NCBI GenBank assembly: GCA_964567745.1
Contig: CAZMNY010000057.1
Location: 1 to 42,787 of the forward strand
DNA from: CAZMNY01 sp964567745
Lineage (GTDB): Bacteria; Planctomycetota; Planctomycetia; Pirellulales; Pirellulaceae
Direction: 5' to 3'
Length of the DNA stretch: 42,787 bases
Shown: positions 16,668 through 24,664 of the stretch, piece after piece
Position numbering within the stretch: the stretch's first letter is position 1
Layout: each line of letters opens with the position of its first letter
Notes under the pieces: model-generated
Told to the model about the DNA's origin: nothing
The model's database searches: none
The model's input: only the letters and a program-made list of their open reading frames with translations
Program-made: the position numbers and the translations under genes

Positions 16668-17618
16668 ATGACCTCGATCGCCTTGCTCTTCCTGGGATTC
16701 CTGTTCTTGTTCTTAGGAGCAGAGTGGTTGATTCGAGGCGCTGCGGAATTGGCAATTCGGATGAGCTTGTCGAAGTCGTTCGTTGGCCTGACTCTTGTTG
16801 CGTTCGGCACAAGCGCGCCCGAAATGGTGGTCAACATATTCGCGTCAGAGAATCCGCAGCTGGCCTTGTCCAATGTGGCGGGCAGCAATCTCACGAACCT
16901 CTGCCTTGGTTTCGGACTCGCTTCGATGTTTGGCGCCGTGATCGTCAAGCGGAGGCGGTTTACGATCGACTTGCTCGCGATGGTGATTGCGCCGGGCATC
17001 ATTGTGGTCTCGTTCCTTGTCGGTTCGCTGGCCCATCCCGTCGTGTCGTACGAAACTGTCTGGATCCTGCTTTCATGCCTTGGCGTCTACATCATTCTGT
17101 TGGCAACGCGGCGCGGCGCAGGGGAGGACGAGGAGCCAAACGAGCAATCCACAGCGAGTCATTTTCGACAATTGGCTGAAGTAGCTGGGGGCGGGACGCT
17201 GCTTTATCTAGGCGGGGAATTGGTCTATCGAAACGCGATTGAATTGGCGACCGTATGGGGTATGCCCGAGCAGATCATCGGCTTGACGCTCGTCGCCTGC
17301 GGGACCTCAATTCCAGATATCGCGGCGACCGCCATGGCAGCACGACGCAACGAGTGGGAACTCGCATCGGGTAACATTATCGGCAGCAACATTTCAAATG
17401 TCCTGGTTGTACTTTCAGCGACCATGTTGGTTTCCGGCCAATCACTGGCTGGCTCCCCCGAATTACTTGTTGATTACATTACCGTGTTCGTCGTTTCGGT
17501 TTCTTTCGCCTGCGTGGCGTTAACAAAACAGCGGTTTGGTCCGAAGCTCGGGATACTCGCAATCATCGCGTTGATTTCGTACTATTCACTGCGAGTTTTC
17601 GGCGAGCTAAGCGGTTAA
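16668..17618 (+). CDS. Sodium/calcium exchanger-family (CaCA) cation antiporter
   Basis: A 316-residue inner-membrane antiporter of the YrbG type. Two inverted halves each hold five hydrophobic helices. Each half has its alpha-repeat signature, GLTLVAFGTSAPEMVVN (about residues 40-56) and GLTLVACGTSIPDIAATA (about 204-221), with the acidic residues that bind the cation. Further conserved GSNLTNL and GSNISNVL segments follow each repeat. A short acidic cytoplasmic loop (GEDEEPNEQ) separates the halves. The ATG at 16668 gives a hydrophobic first helix with no signal peptide. It is probably in one transcription unit with the following gene (31-base gap). Confidence 0.92.
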   Translation: MTSIALLFLGFLFLFLGAEWLIRGAAELAIRMSLSKSFVGLTLVAFGTSAPEMVVNIFASENPQLALSNVAGSNLTNLCLGFGLASMFGAVIVKRRRFTIDLLAMVIAPGIIVVSFLVGSLAHPVVSYETVWILLSCLGVYIILLATRRGAGEDEEPNEQSTASHFRQLAEVAGGGTLLYLGGELVYRNAIELATVWGMPEQIIGLTLVACGTSIPDIAATAMAARRNEWELASGNIIGSNISNVLVVLSATMLVSGQSLAGSPELLVDYITVFVVSVSFACVALTKQRFGPKLGILAIIALISYYSLRVFGELSG

Positions 17619-17649
17619 CTTGTTGATTCAACGGCGGAAGGCCAGTGGC

Positions 17650-18576
17650 ATGCCAATATCAGTAAGATGCGCAGAATGCGAACACGAGTTCTCCGCCTGG
17701 GACGACTTGGCTGGGCGAACCGTCCAGTGCCCTAAATGCCAGTCGTCCGTTTTGGTCGGGGGCGAGCTGGATGAAGACGAATGGGAGGATGAGGAAGAAG
17801 AGGACGAAGACGACTTCAGCCTTGCCCCCGTTGAGGAATCACTGCTGTCTTCACCAACTTCCTTTCCGACCGCTGAAGACATTGCCACCGAAGAACCCAA
17901 GCCGGCCGCCGAGGGCTCGCCGGCCGAGTGCCCCAAGTGTGGAGCGCTCATGAACGACGGCATGCTTTGCGACGCGTGCGGTTACAACCTGCAATTGAAG
18001 CGGGTGATCCACACACAACTCGAAACGTTCGAAGCAAACCCCGATGTCGGATTCAAACGCTGGTTCAACTCTCAATTGGCGGAAGGGGAATCGATTGGTT
18101 CTATTTGGAAGTGGATTCTCATTGGATTCGGCCTGTTGTTCGTTGTTGTCACCGTTCTTCTTCTCCCCTGGTCGCTCATCTTTGCGGTCCCCGTAATCGT
18201 TGTGGCTTGCGTATTGTTCGTCGCCATTAAGCGGAGCGGAAAAACTGGCGACGAAGCCTTTTTCGATGCCGGTACGAGCGGCACGCTTCTTCTCTTTCGA
18301 ACGACCGGTTGGCGCAAACTGGAGTGGCCATTTCCCAAAGTTCCTTTTTATTCGGCCAAGGGCTCCGATTTTGGCGATGACGACCTCGCCGAAATGTCGA
18401 ACGCTTCGGAAATAGAAGCACTCGACCTCGATGGCTGCGCCGTCACTGACGCGGGGCTCATCCACCTCGCCAACTGGACTCAGCTTCGGTACCTAGTTCT
18501 GACGAACACGTCAGTCAGCAAAGACGCGGTTCTTGAATTGCAGAACAAACTAACCAAGACGATGGTCTGGATGTAG
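17650..18576 (+). CDS. Zinc-ribbon membrane protein with C-terminal LRR segment
   Basis: A 308-residue protein whose overall function is unknown. The N-terminus is an MJ0042-type zinc ribbon (VRCAECEHEFSAWDDLAG then QCPKC), common in planctomycete proteins. An acidic linker (EDEWEDEEEEDEDD) follows, then a second ribbon (CPKC...CDACGYN, about residues 96-113). Two transmembrane helices lie at about 155-200 (hydrophobic with PWSLIF between). The C-terminal ~60 residues form about two leucine-rich repeats like those of the nearby lipoprotein (ALDLDGCAVTDAGLIHLANW). The ATG at 17650 is preceded by GGAAGG at good spacing and is preferred over an upstream TTG at 17620. Its stop codon lies only 8 bases from that of the convergent gene. 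Confidence 0.75.
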   Translation: MPISVRCAECEHEFSAWDDLAGRTVQCPKCQSSVLVGGELDEDEWEDEEEEDEDDFSLAPVEESLLSSPTSFPTAEDIATEEPKPAAEGSPAECPKCGALMNDGMLCDACGYNLQLKRVIHTQLETFEANPDVGFKRWFNSQLAEGESIGSIWKWILIGFGLLFVVVTVLLLPWSLIFAVPVIVVACVLFVAIKRSGKTGDEAFFDAGTSGTLLLFRTTGWRKLEWPFPKVPFYSAKGSDFGDDDLAEMSNASEIEALDLDGCAVTDAGLIHLANWTQLRYLVLTNTSVSKDAVLELQNKLTKTMVWM

Positions 18577-18584
18577 CAACGACG

Positions 18585-20246
18585 TCAGTCGCGTTTTTGG
18601 ATGTCGCCCGATTTCTTGATGGCTCGAATCACCATCCAGCCGAGGGAAACAGCAACCGCGCAGCCGAGTGCGCCGACGACGGACACATCATAGATAACGG
18701 GCGGAGTCTTGCTGCTCCAAAGGTTTGCCGAACCCATGAAGAGTGCTGCGGAGATGATCCCCATCACCAAACGATTGACGGACGTGTCGAGCCGGCGATG
18801 GTCGAGATGGACATCAAAACTCCCTTGCTTCACTCGGTGAAGTATGTCCGCCAAGTCGCGAGGGAAGATTTCAACGAGCCGATTCCAGTCTCGATAGGCG
18901 CTCTCCAAACGCCGCCAAAGTCGAGCCGGCGAGAGTCGGCGGCGAAAAGCGCCTAAGCTGAACGGATGGAGTAAATCAGCCAAGTTGAAAGACGGGTTCA
19001 GCTGTCGCGCCGATCCCTCCAGCATGATCAGGACCTTGAGAAGCATCGCGATCTTTGTGGGGAACACAATGTGATGCTTGCGAATAATCGTCATCATGCC
19101 CTGCAGCGCGCCGCTGAGATCGAAGTCGCCGAGCGACTGCCTGGAATATTGCGCGACAAAGTCATCGATATCGGATCGTAACGCCGTTTCTTCGAAATCG
19201 GGCGGCGCGGATCCCAAGCGGACAACGATTTCGGAAATCCGCTGAGCGTCTTGCTCGACGACAGCCAGCAACACCGATTCGATCTCTTCTCGTAAACGCT
19301 CGTCAATCCGGCCGACCATTCCGGCATCGAGCAATCCGATCGCATGATCGGGCATGACAATCAGATTGCCCGGATGAGGATCAGCCTGATAGAACCCGTC
19401 GCGAAATATCATGTTAAGGAACACCGTGGCGCCCTGACGCGACAGCTCCTCGGTATCGACCTCCTCCGCCTCAAGCCGGGCGGTGTCCGAGATAAAAAAT
19501 CCCTCCAAGTACTCCATCGTCAACACGCGGCGCGAACTCAGTTCGGGATACGGCTTGGGAACATGAACCGCTCGGTTGTTCCGCAAGTTGCGGCGAAAAG
19601 TTGTCAGGTTTCTCTGTTCGCGGCGAAAATCGAGTTCGCTCATGAGCGTGTTTCCAAACTCTTTCGCCGTCTCGACAGGCCGGTAGGGTTTGAGCTGACT
19701 CGAAACCTCTTGGGCAATCTCCGCCAATCGGTAGAGAATGTCCAAGTCGGTAAGCATCTTCTCCTCAATGCCGTAGTGCTGCACTTTGACGACCACTTGT
19801 TCGCCCGATCTCAACTTGGCTTTGTGCACTTGGCCAATCGACGCCGAGGCGAGCGGGAGATCGTCGAATTCCGCAAACAACTCGTCAACGCTACCACCGA
19901 GCTCGGCCTGCACGGTCTCGCGAATCCGCTCGGGTGAATCCGCTGGCGTGCTGCTCCGCAACAACGCCAATTCGTTCGCGAGTTCGAATCCAATGAGGTC
20001 GGGACGAGTGCTGAGGATCTGCCCCATTTTGATAAACGTCGGGCCTAGCTCAGTTATCGCCAAGCGAACACGAGCTTCGAAAGAGACAGGCGTGGCCGGC
20101 CCTTTTTCGGAACTGAATATGCGCTGCACCCAGTCCAACCTCACCGCTTTCATCCAACTCGCCAGACCGTGCTTGGCAAGCACCGTCACGACTTCGCGGA
20201 AGCGATTCGAGTTGCGGACGAGCTGAGGTATCTGGGTTACGTCCAT
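18585..20246 (-). CDS. UbiB/ABC1/AarF-family atypical kinase
   Basis: A 553-residue protein of the ABC1/ADCK/UbiB family, atypical kinases or ATPases needed for ubiquinone and other isoprenoid lipid metabolism. The family-specific KxGQ motif is in FIKMGQILSTRPDL (about residue 72). The alanine-rich loop reads LASASIGQVHKAKL and the invariant lysine is in VVVKVQ. The catalytic loop is QADPHPGNL and the metal-binding motif is LLDAGMVGR (DxG). Two transmembrane helices lie near the C-terminus (about 490-540), typical of this family. Start ATG at 20246 gives the usual MDVTQIPQLVRNSNRFREVV. Maf lies 130 bases upstream on the same strand. Confidence 0.92.
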   Translation of the reverse strand: MDVTQIPQLVRNSNRFREVVTVLAKHGLASWMKAVRLDWVQRIFSSEKGPATPVSFEARVRLAITELGPTFIKMGQILSTRPDLIGFELANELALLRSSTPADSPERIRETVQAELGGSVDELFAEFDDLPLASASIGQVHKAKLRSGEQVVVKVQHYGIEEKMLTDLDILYRLAEIAQEVSSQLKPYRPVETAKEFGNTLMSELDFRREQRNLTTFRRNLRNNRAVHVPKPYPELSSRRVLTMEYLEGFFISDTARLEAEEVDTEELSRQGATVFLNMIFRDGFYQADPHPGNLIVMPDHAIGLLDAGMVGRIDERLREEIESVLLAVVEQDAQRISEIVVRLGSAPPDFEETALRSDIDDFVAQYSRQSLGDFDLSGALQGMMTIIRKHHIVFPTKIAMLLKVLIMLEGSARQLNPSFNLADLLHPFSLGAFRRRLSPARLWRRLESAYRDWNRLVEIFPRDLADILHRVKQGSFDVHLDHRRLDTSVNRLVMGIISAALFMGSANLWSSKTPPVIYDVSVVGALGCAVAVSLGWMVIRAIKKSGDIQKRD

Positions 20247-20376
20247 GGCTTATGACGTCGGGAGCGCTGGCGCGACAGTCTTTCTAGGTTTGATTCGTTA
20301 CGGCAAGCAGAACTGTTCTCTTTTGTAATGTCTGGTTTGACCGTTTCATCGGATCGTCGATTCCACTTTCATCGTA

Positions 20377-20997
20377 TTAACCTGAATCCGAACGCTGGGG
20401 ATAAGTACGAAGCTGTTGCATGTTTTCCGGTGCAAGCATCGTCTCCAACAACTCCATTGGCAAGCCGACGACGTTGGACTCACTACCGCAAACAACCTTC
20501 GCCCAGCCCAGGCCGTCTTGGTAGCCAAAGGCGCCCGCCTTGCCTTTCCAACCGTCTGTGTCCAAGTAATTCTGGAGCGTCTCTTGCGACAAATCATCCA
20601 TTTCAAGCTGAGTAACATCAACCTGAACCGATCTGTTCATTGTCGCCGCGTCGATCAAACAGACACCGCTATAGACTTGGTGCTCGCGGCCCATCATCCA
20701 ACGTAACATGTCTTCCGCATCGGCCCGATCTCGCGGTTTTCCCAAGACCCGTCCGCGACACTCGGCGACGGTGTCGCACCCGAGCACAAGCCCGCTCTCA
20801 GTCTTAACAGCGACGTCTTGCGCTTTCTGAAACGCCAGCCTAGCGACAAGTTCTGGGGGAGTCTCGCGACTACAGATTCCCGACTCCGCGGAATCGCTCG
20901 GCGGACGAACCACAAAGTCGTAGCCAGCGTCCGCCAACAATTGTCGGCGACGAGGTGATTGGCTCGCCAAGATGATTTGAGTTGATTGAGTTGGCAT
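20377..20997 (-). CDS. maf: Maf-like nucleotide pyrophosphatase
   Basis: A 206-residue Maf/HAM1-fold protein that hydrolyses non-canonical or modified nucleoside triphosphates (dTTP/UTP or m7GTP, depending on subfamily). Diagnostic segments are ILASQSPRRRQLLADAGY at the N-terminus, LVLGCDTVAECRGRVLGKP in the middle (catalytic Asp) and GKAGAFGYQD with the C-terminal GLPMELL. The ATG at 20997 (MPTQSTQIILASQSPRR) fits the family better than an earlier in-frame start at 21018. It is divergent from the pseudouridine synthase gene, with 117 bases between starts. Confidence 0.93.
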   Translation of the reverse strand: MPTQSTQIILASQSPRRRQLLADAGYDFVVRPPSDSAESGICSRETPPELVARLAFQKAQDVAVKTESGLVLGCDTVAECRGRVLGKPRDRADAEDMLRWMMGREHQVYSGVCLIDAATMNRSVQVDVTQLEMDDLSQETLQNYLDTDGWKGKAGAFGYQDGLGWAKVVCGSESNVVGLPMELLETMLAPENMQQLRTYPQRSDSG

Positions 20998-21114
20998 ATG
21001 GCGGAGCCTACTTGGCACCGGCGTCGTTGTCCGTGTTGCCGAAAGGATCGACGCATGGTCAGTTCTGTAGTTCTACTATACTCCAAATCCCAAAAGCTCA
21101 TGCGGAGCGTCGGT

Positions 21115-21813
21115 ATGAACCGCTCGCCTTTTCCAATTCTGTTTGAAGACAATCACCTCCTGATCGTCAATAAACCAGCGTTGCTTCCGACCATGGGCGT
21201 CGCCGCCGGTAAGCCAAATCTGCTGGAGCAAGCGAAGCAATACATCAAAGACAAGTACAACAAGCCTGGAAACGTCTATCTGGGGATCGTCTCGCGTCTC
21301 GACGCGCCTGTGACTGGAATACTCCTTATCGCTCGGACCTCCAAAGCGGCATCTCGTTTAACAAACGCCTTTCGCGGTGGAGAAGTCGAAAAGACCTACT
21401 GGGCCGTGGTCGATGGGGAACCGCCTGAGGACGGACAATGCACCGACCTGATGGTCAAAGACGAACGCCGCCGCAAGATGCATGTCACCAAGGTGGAAGG
21501 TGAGGGCGTCAAAGAAGCTCGTCTTCAATTTCAAAGGATCGGCAAGTTGCGGAATCACCGGTCGCTGCTCGCCGTCGTGCTTGAAACGGGCCGCAAGCAT
21601 CAGATCCGCGTCCAATTGGCGTCCCGAGGTTGGCCGATCGTGGGTGACCGAAAATACGGTGCCAGGTCAGAGTTTTCCCCCGGAATAGCGCTTCATTCCT
21701 ATTCCTTGGAGTTCGAACACCCGGTGAAGAAGTCGCCGGTCTCGATCACTTGTCCGCCACCAGGTTCCTGGCGGACGTTGGGTGTTTCAGCGAGCGGAGC
21801 AGCGACTGCATAA
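21115..21813 (+). CDS. RluA-family RNA pseudouridine synthase
   Basis: A 232-residue enzyme of the RluA/RluC/RluD family, converting uridine to pseudouridine in rRNA or tRNA. The catalytic aspartate is in VSRLDAPVTGILLIAR (about residues 60-75); most members read RLDRxTSG, so Ala-Pro-Val after the aspartate is a variant seen in a subgroup. HLLIVNKPALLPTM and GRKHQIRVQLASRGWPIVGDRKYG are the other family signatures. No S4 domain is present, so it is a short stand-alone enzyme. The ATG at 21115 has GGAG at 8-base spacing; the frame is open further upstream but without family similarity. The RNA target cannot be assigned. Confidence 0.92.
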   Translation: MNRSPFPILFEDNHLLIVNKPALLPTMGVAAGKPNLLEQAKQYIKDKYNKPGNVYLGIVSRLDAPVTGILLIARTSKAASRLTNAFRGGEVEKTYWAVVDGEPPEDGQCTDLMVKDERRRKMHVTKVEGEGVKEARLQFQRIGKLRNHRSLLAVVLETGRKHQIRVQLASRGWPIVGDRKYGARSEFSPGIALHSYSLEFEHPVKKSPVSITCPPPGSWRTLGVSASGAATA

Positions 21814-21911
21814 GCGAATGACGCCCAACTTCTTGGCGCAGGTTGGCCAACGGCTTAATCTGTAACCTACGCTAGGCGTATTGTTTGCTCACTCTCGATG
21901 GAATCCGCGTG

Positions 21912-23303
21912 ATGGATACCGGGCGGCCTACATTTCGAAAGTCGATGTTGCTGAGCGGTTTGTTGACCCAAGACGTGGTCGATCAAGCCGAAGCGGCTGT
22001 GCGCGACGAGACTGGCCAGAACGAAGTCAAAGATGATGACTTGGCCAACAAGTTGGTTGAGTGGGGAGAGGCGACGGCCTATCAAGTCGAACAGATGCAG
22101 TCCGGCCGAACTAAGTTCTTGCTCGGGCCTTACATCGTTACCGACTGGATTGGCCAGGGCGGCATGGGCCAAGTCTATAAGGCCGTGCATGAGGTCATGG
22201 GTCGCGAGTGCGCCGTCAAAGTGCTTCCTCTAAGCAAGGCAACCGATGACGCGATATCAAACTTTCGTCGCGAGATTCGACTGCAAGCTCAGCTTGATCA
22301 TCCGAACTTGGTTCGGGCGTTGGACGCGGGACGTGAAGGCAAGGTGCACTACCTTGTGACCGAATACGTGCCTGGCGACAACTTGCGCCGGCTTGTGCGA
22401 TCCGAGGGACCGTTAACGATGCGGCAAGCGGCGGGCGTGATTCGCCAAACGGCGCTGGGCCTGCAATACGCACACGACCAACATCTAATCCATCGTGACG
22501 TGAAACCGGGCAACATTCTTGTGACTCCCGATGGCGTCGCGAAGCTGTCAGACCTCGGTCTCTCGGGTTTCCTTCACGAGGGACAAAATGACCCGCGAGC
22601 CGGGAAGATTGTCGGCACGGCGGATTATTTGTCGCCGGAACAGATCAAGGCACCCGACAAGATTACCGCAGTTAGCGATATCTACTCGCTCGGGTGCACA
22701 CTCTATTACGCCATCAGTGGCAAGGTGCCGTACCCCGGCGGCACGACTCGAGACAAAGCTCGCCGACACTGCGATGAGACGCCCTGGCATCCGCGTCGAT
22801 TCAACACGGAGATCAGTGAAGAATTTGTCGAAATCATCGCCGACATGATGGAGAAAGATCCCAAGGAGCGGATCGAGTCGGCAGGCGAAGTCGCAGCGCG
22901 ACTCGAGCCTTGGGTTAACGAGGGCGACGCGTTGCAGGGCCGTCAGCTGACGAAATCACCGTGGCTCTCGCCTCCTATCCCCACGGACGATGAAGAGGAG
23001 CAGGACACCGATGATGGCGTCGATGGTGATTCGGGGCGAGTCGAGAGCGCGAGCCAGGGTTCGATTGGAACGGTGGCCAATTTCGCGGTAAGCCAGGACA
23101 CTCGGCCCATTCGCTCGTCGCAACGAGTCAAGCCGCCGCCGTTGACACTCTCTGATTCGTCGGGGCTGCAAGATCAGTACGAAGCTCAGCAAATGACGCG
23201 AGGCGTTGCGGTGGCAATTGCCTTGGCTGTCGCCATTCCAGTATGCATGCTCATCGGAGCGTTGTTGAGCTTGATATTCATGACGCTTTTCGGCGCGAAC
23301 TAG
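21912..23303 (+). CDS. Membrane-anchored Ser/Thr protein kinase (PknB/Hanks type)
   Basis: A 463-residue eukaryotic-like kinase. An N-terminal ~70-residue segment precedes the kinase domain (about 75-340). This has the glycine loop GQGGMGQVYKA, the lysine in CAVKVL, the catalytic loop HRDVKPGNIL, DLG in place of DFG at the metal site (SDLGLSG) and YLSPEQ in place of APE. These substitutions are common in active bacterial kinases. A low-complexity acidic and Ser/Thr-rich segment (about 345-430) leads to one transmembrane helix at the C-terminus (about 435-458), so the kinase faces the cytoplasm with almost no external sensor. Start: ATG at 21912; a GTG one codon earlier and a TTG at 21885 are alternatives, with no clear ribosome site for any. 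Confidence 0.88.
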   Translation: MDTGRPTFRKSMLLSGLLTQDVVDQAEAAVRDETGQNEVKDDDLANKLVEWGEATAYQVEQMQSGRTKFLLGPYIVTDWIGQGGMGQVYKAVHEVMGRECAVKVLPLSKATDDAISNFRREIRLQAQLDHPNLVRALDAGREGKVHYLVTEYVPGDNLRRLVRSEGPLTMRQAAGVIRQTALGLQYAHDQHLIHRDVKPGNILVTPDGVAKLSDLGLSGFLHEGQNDPRAGKIVGTADYLSPEQIKAPDKITAVSDIYSLGCTLYYAISGKVPYPGGTTRDKARRHCDETPWHPRRFNTEISEEFVEIIADMMEKDPKERIESAGEVAARLEPWVNEGDALQGRQLTKSPWLSPPIPTDDEEEQDTDDGVDGDSGRVESASQGSIGTVANFAVSQDTRPIRSSQRVKPPPLTLSDSSGLQDQYEAQQMTRGVAVAIALAVAIPVCMLIGALLSLIFMTLFGAN

Positions 23304-23361
23304 CTTGTACTGGATTGATTGACGCCTACCGCGACTCTTCCGACGTGCGACAGACGCCAGC

Positions 23362-24651
23362 ATGAAAACGCCCGAGGCTTCGAGCCAAACCGACACCGAC
23401 TTGGCGGATCGCTGGCGTCAATTGGCTGGGCTAGCCGTAGCAGTACTTCTGGCGATGTCGCTCTGGTTTTCGGCCTCAGCCGTGGCGACGCAGCTCGAAG
23501 ATGTGTGGCGTTTGAGTTCTGCAAACAAGGCATGGCTCACTCTTAGCGTGCAACTCGGCTTCGTCACCGGAACGCTTGTCAGCGCCCTCTTCAACCTCGC
23601 AGATCGCTATCCCGTTAATCGACTCATGGCGATTTGTGCGATTTTCGGCGCTGTTTGCAATGGATTGATCGCACTCGCCATCCCCAATCAATTCGCGTCC
23701 AGCGCGAGCGGATTCCTACTCGTTCTCGGCCTTCGCTTCTTGACTGGCGCCGCACTGGCTGGCGTCTATCCTCCCGGAATGAAACTGATGGCCAGTTGGT
23801 TTCGATCGGGCCGCGGCTTGGCCATCGGGATAATCGTCGGAGCGCTGACGGTTGGCTCGGCTTCGCCCCACCTCTTGTCGGCACCGCTCGAGCGGTGGTC
23901 GAGCGAATTCATGGGGCTTGAGCCTTGGCGCGTCGTACTGACGATTGCCTCGCTATCGGCCCTGCTCGCCGGGCTAACCGCGATGTTCCTTCTTCGGCCC
24001 GGACCGCTGCTTGGTCAAGCGTCTCGATTCAGCTGGACATACGGACTCGACATGTGGCGCAACGAAGCAATTCGTCGTGCGAATTTTGGCTACCTCGGCC
24101 ATATGTGGGAACTGTACGCAATGTGGACACTGGCGCCCGCGTTTATTGCTTCGAGCTACGCGGCCGCACAGTGGAGCAACGAACTCGCTCGATCGGTTGG
24201 TTTTCTTGTCGTCGCGATTGGCGGCGTCGGCTGCGTTGTGGCGGGAAGACTCTCCGATCAACTCGGACGGACGACGGTCACGATCGCAAGCTTGCTTGTC
24301 TCCGGAAGCTGTGCGGCGTTCGTTGGTTTTCTCCACGACATGCCCGCGATCGCGACAGCGGTCTGCCTTCTCTGGGGCTTCGCTGTCGTGGCGGATAGCG
24401 CTCAGTTCAGCACGGCGGTGACCGAACTCTGCGATTCGCAGCACGTCGGTACGGCTCTAACCGTGCAAACATGCGCCGGATTCCTGTTGACGACGGTGAC
24501 GATTCGCTTGACGCCCTATCTTCAAGAAACTCGGCTCGGTTGGGGCCCCGCGCTTGGCCTACTCGCGCTCGGGCCCGCCTTCGGCGCATGGCACATGTGG
24601 CGCCTGCGCCGAATGAAAGAGGCGGGTCAACTCGCTGGCGGCAACCGCTAG
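23362..24651 (+). CDS. Major facilitator superfamily transporter
   Basis: A 429-residue MFS permease with about twelve predicted transmembrane helices. The segment between helices 2 and 3 is NLADRYPVNR and the matching one in the second half is GRLSDQLGRTTV, the duplicated MFS 'GxxxDrxGRr' motif. A central cytoplasmic loop of ~25 residues separates the halves. MSLWFSASAVATQL in helix 1 and GVYPPGMKLMASWFRSGRG near helix 5 resemble NarK/CynX-like and organic-anion transporters, but the substrate cannot be named. It starts 58 bases after the kinase gene on the same strand. The stop is 13 bases from that of the convergent FG-GAP gene. Confidence 0.88.
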   Translation: MKTPEASSQTDTDLADRWRQLAGLAVAVLLAMSLWFSASAVATQLEDVWRLSSANKAWLTLSVQLGFVTGTLVSALFNLADRYPVNRLMAICAIFGAVCNGLIALAIPNQFASSASGFLLVLGLRFLTGAALAGVYPPGMKLMASWFRSGRGLAIGIIVGALTVGSASPHLLSAPLERWSSEFMGLEPWRVVLTIASLSALLAGLTAMFLLRPGPLLGQASRFSWTYGLDMWRNEAIRRANFGYLGHMWELYAMWTLAPAFIASSYAAAQWSNELARSVGFLVVAIGGVGCVVAGRLSDQLGRTTVTIASLLVSGSCAAFVGFLHDMPAIATAVCLLWGFAVVADSAQFSTAVTELCDSQHVGTALTVQTCAGFLLTTVTIRLTPYLQETRLGWGPALGLLALGPAFGAWHMWRLRRMKEAGQLAGGNR

Positions 24652-24664
24652 CGACGATGTCCAA

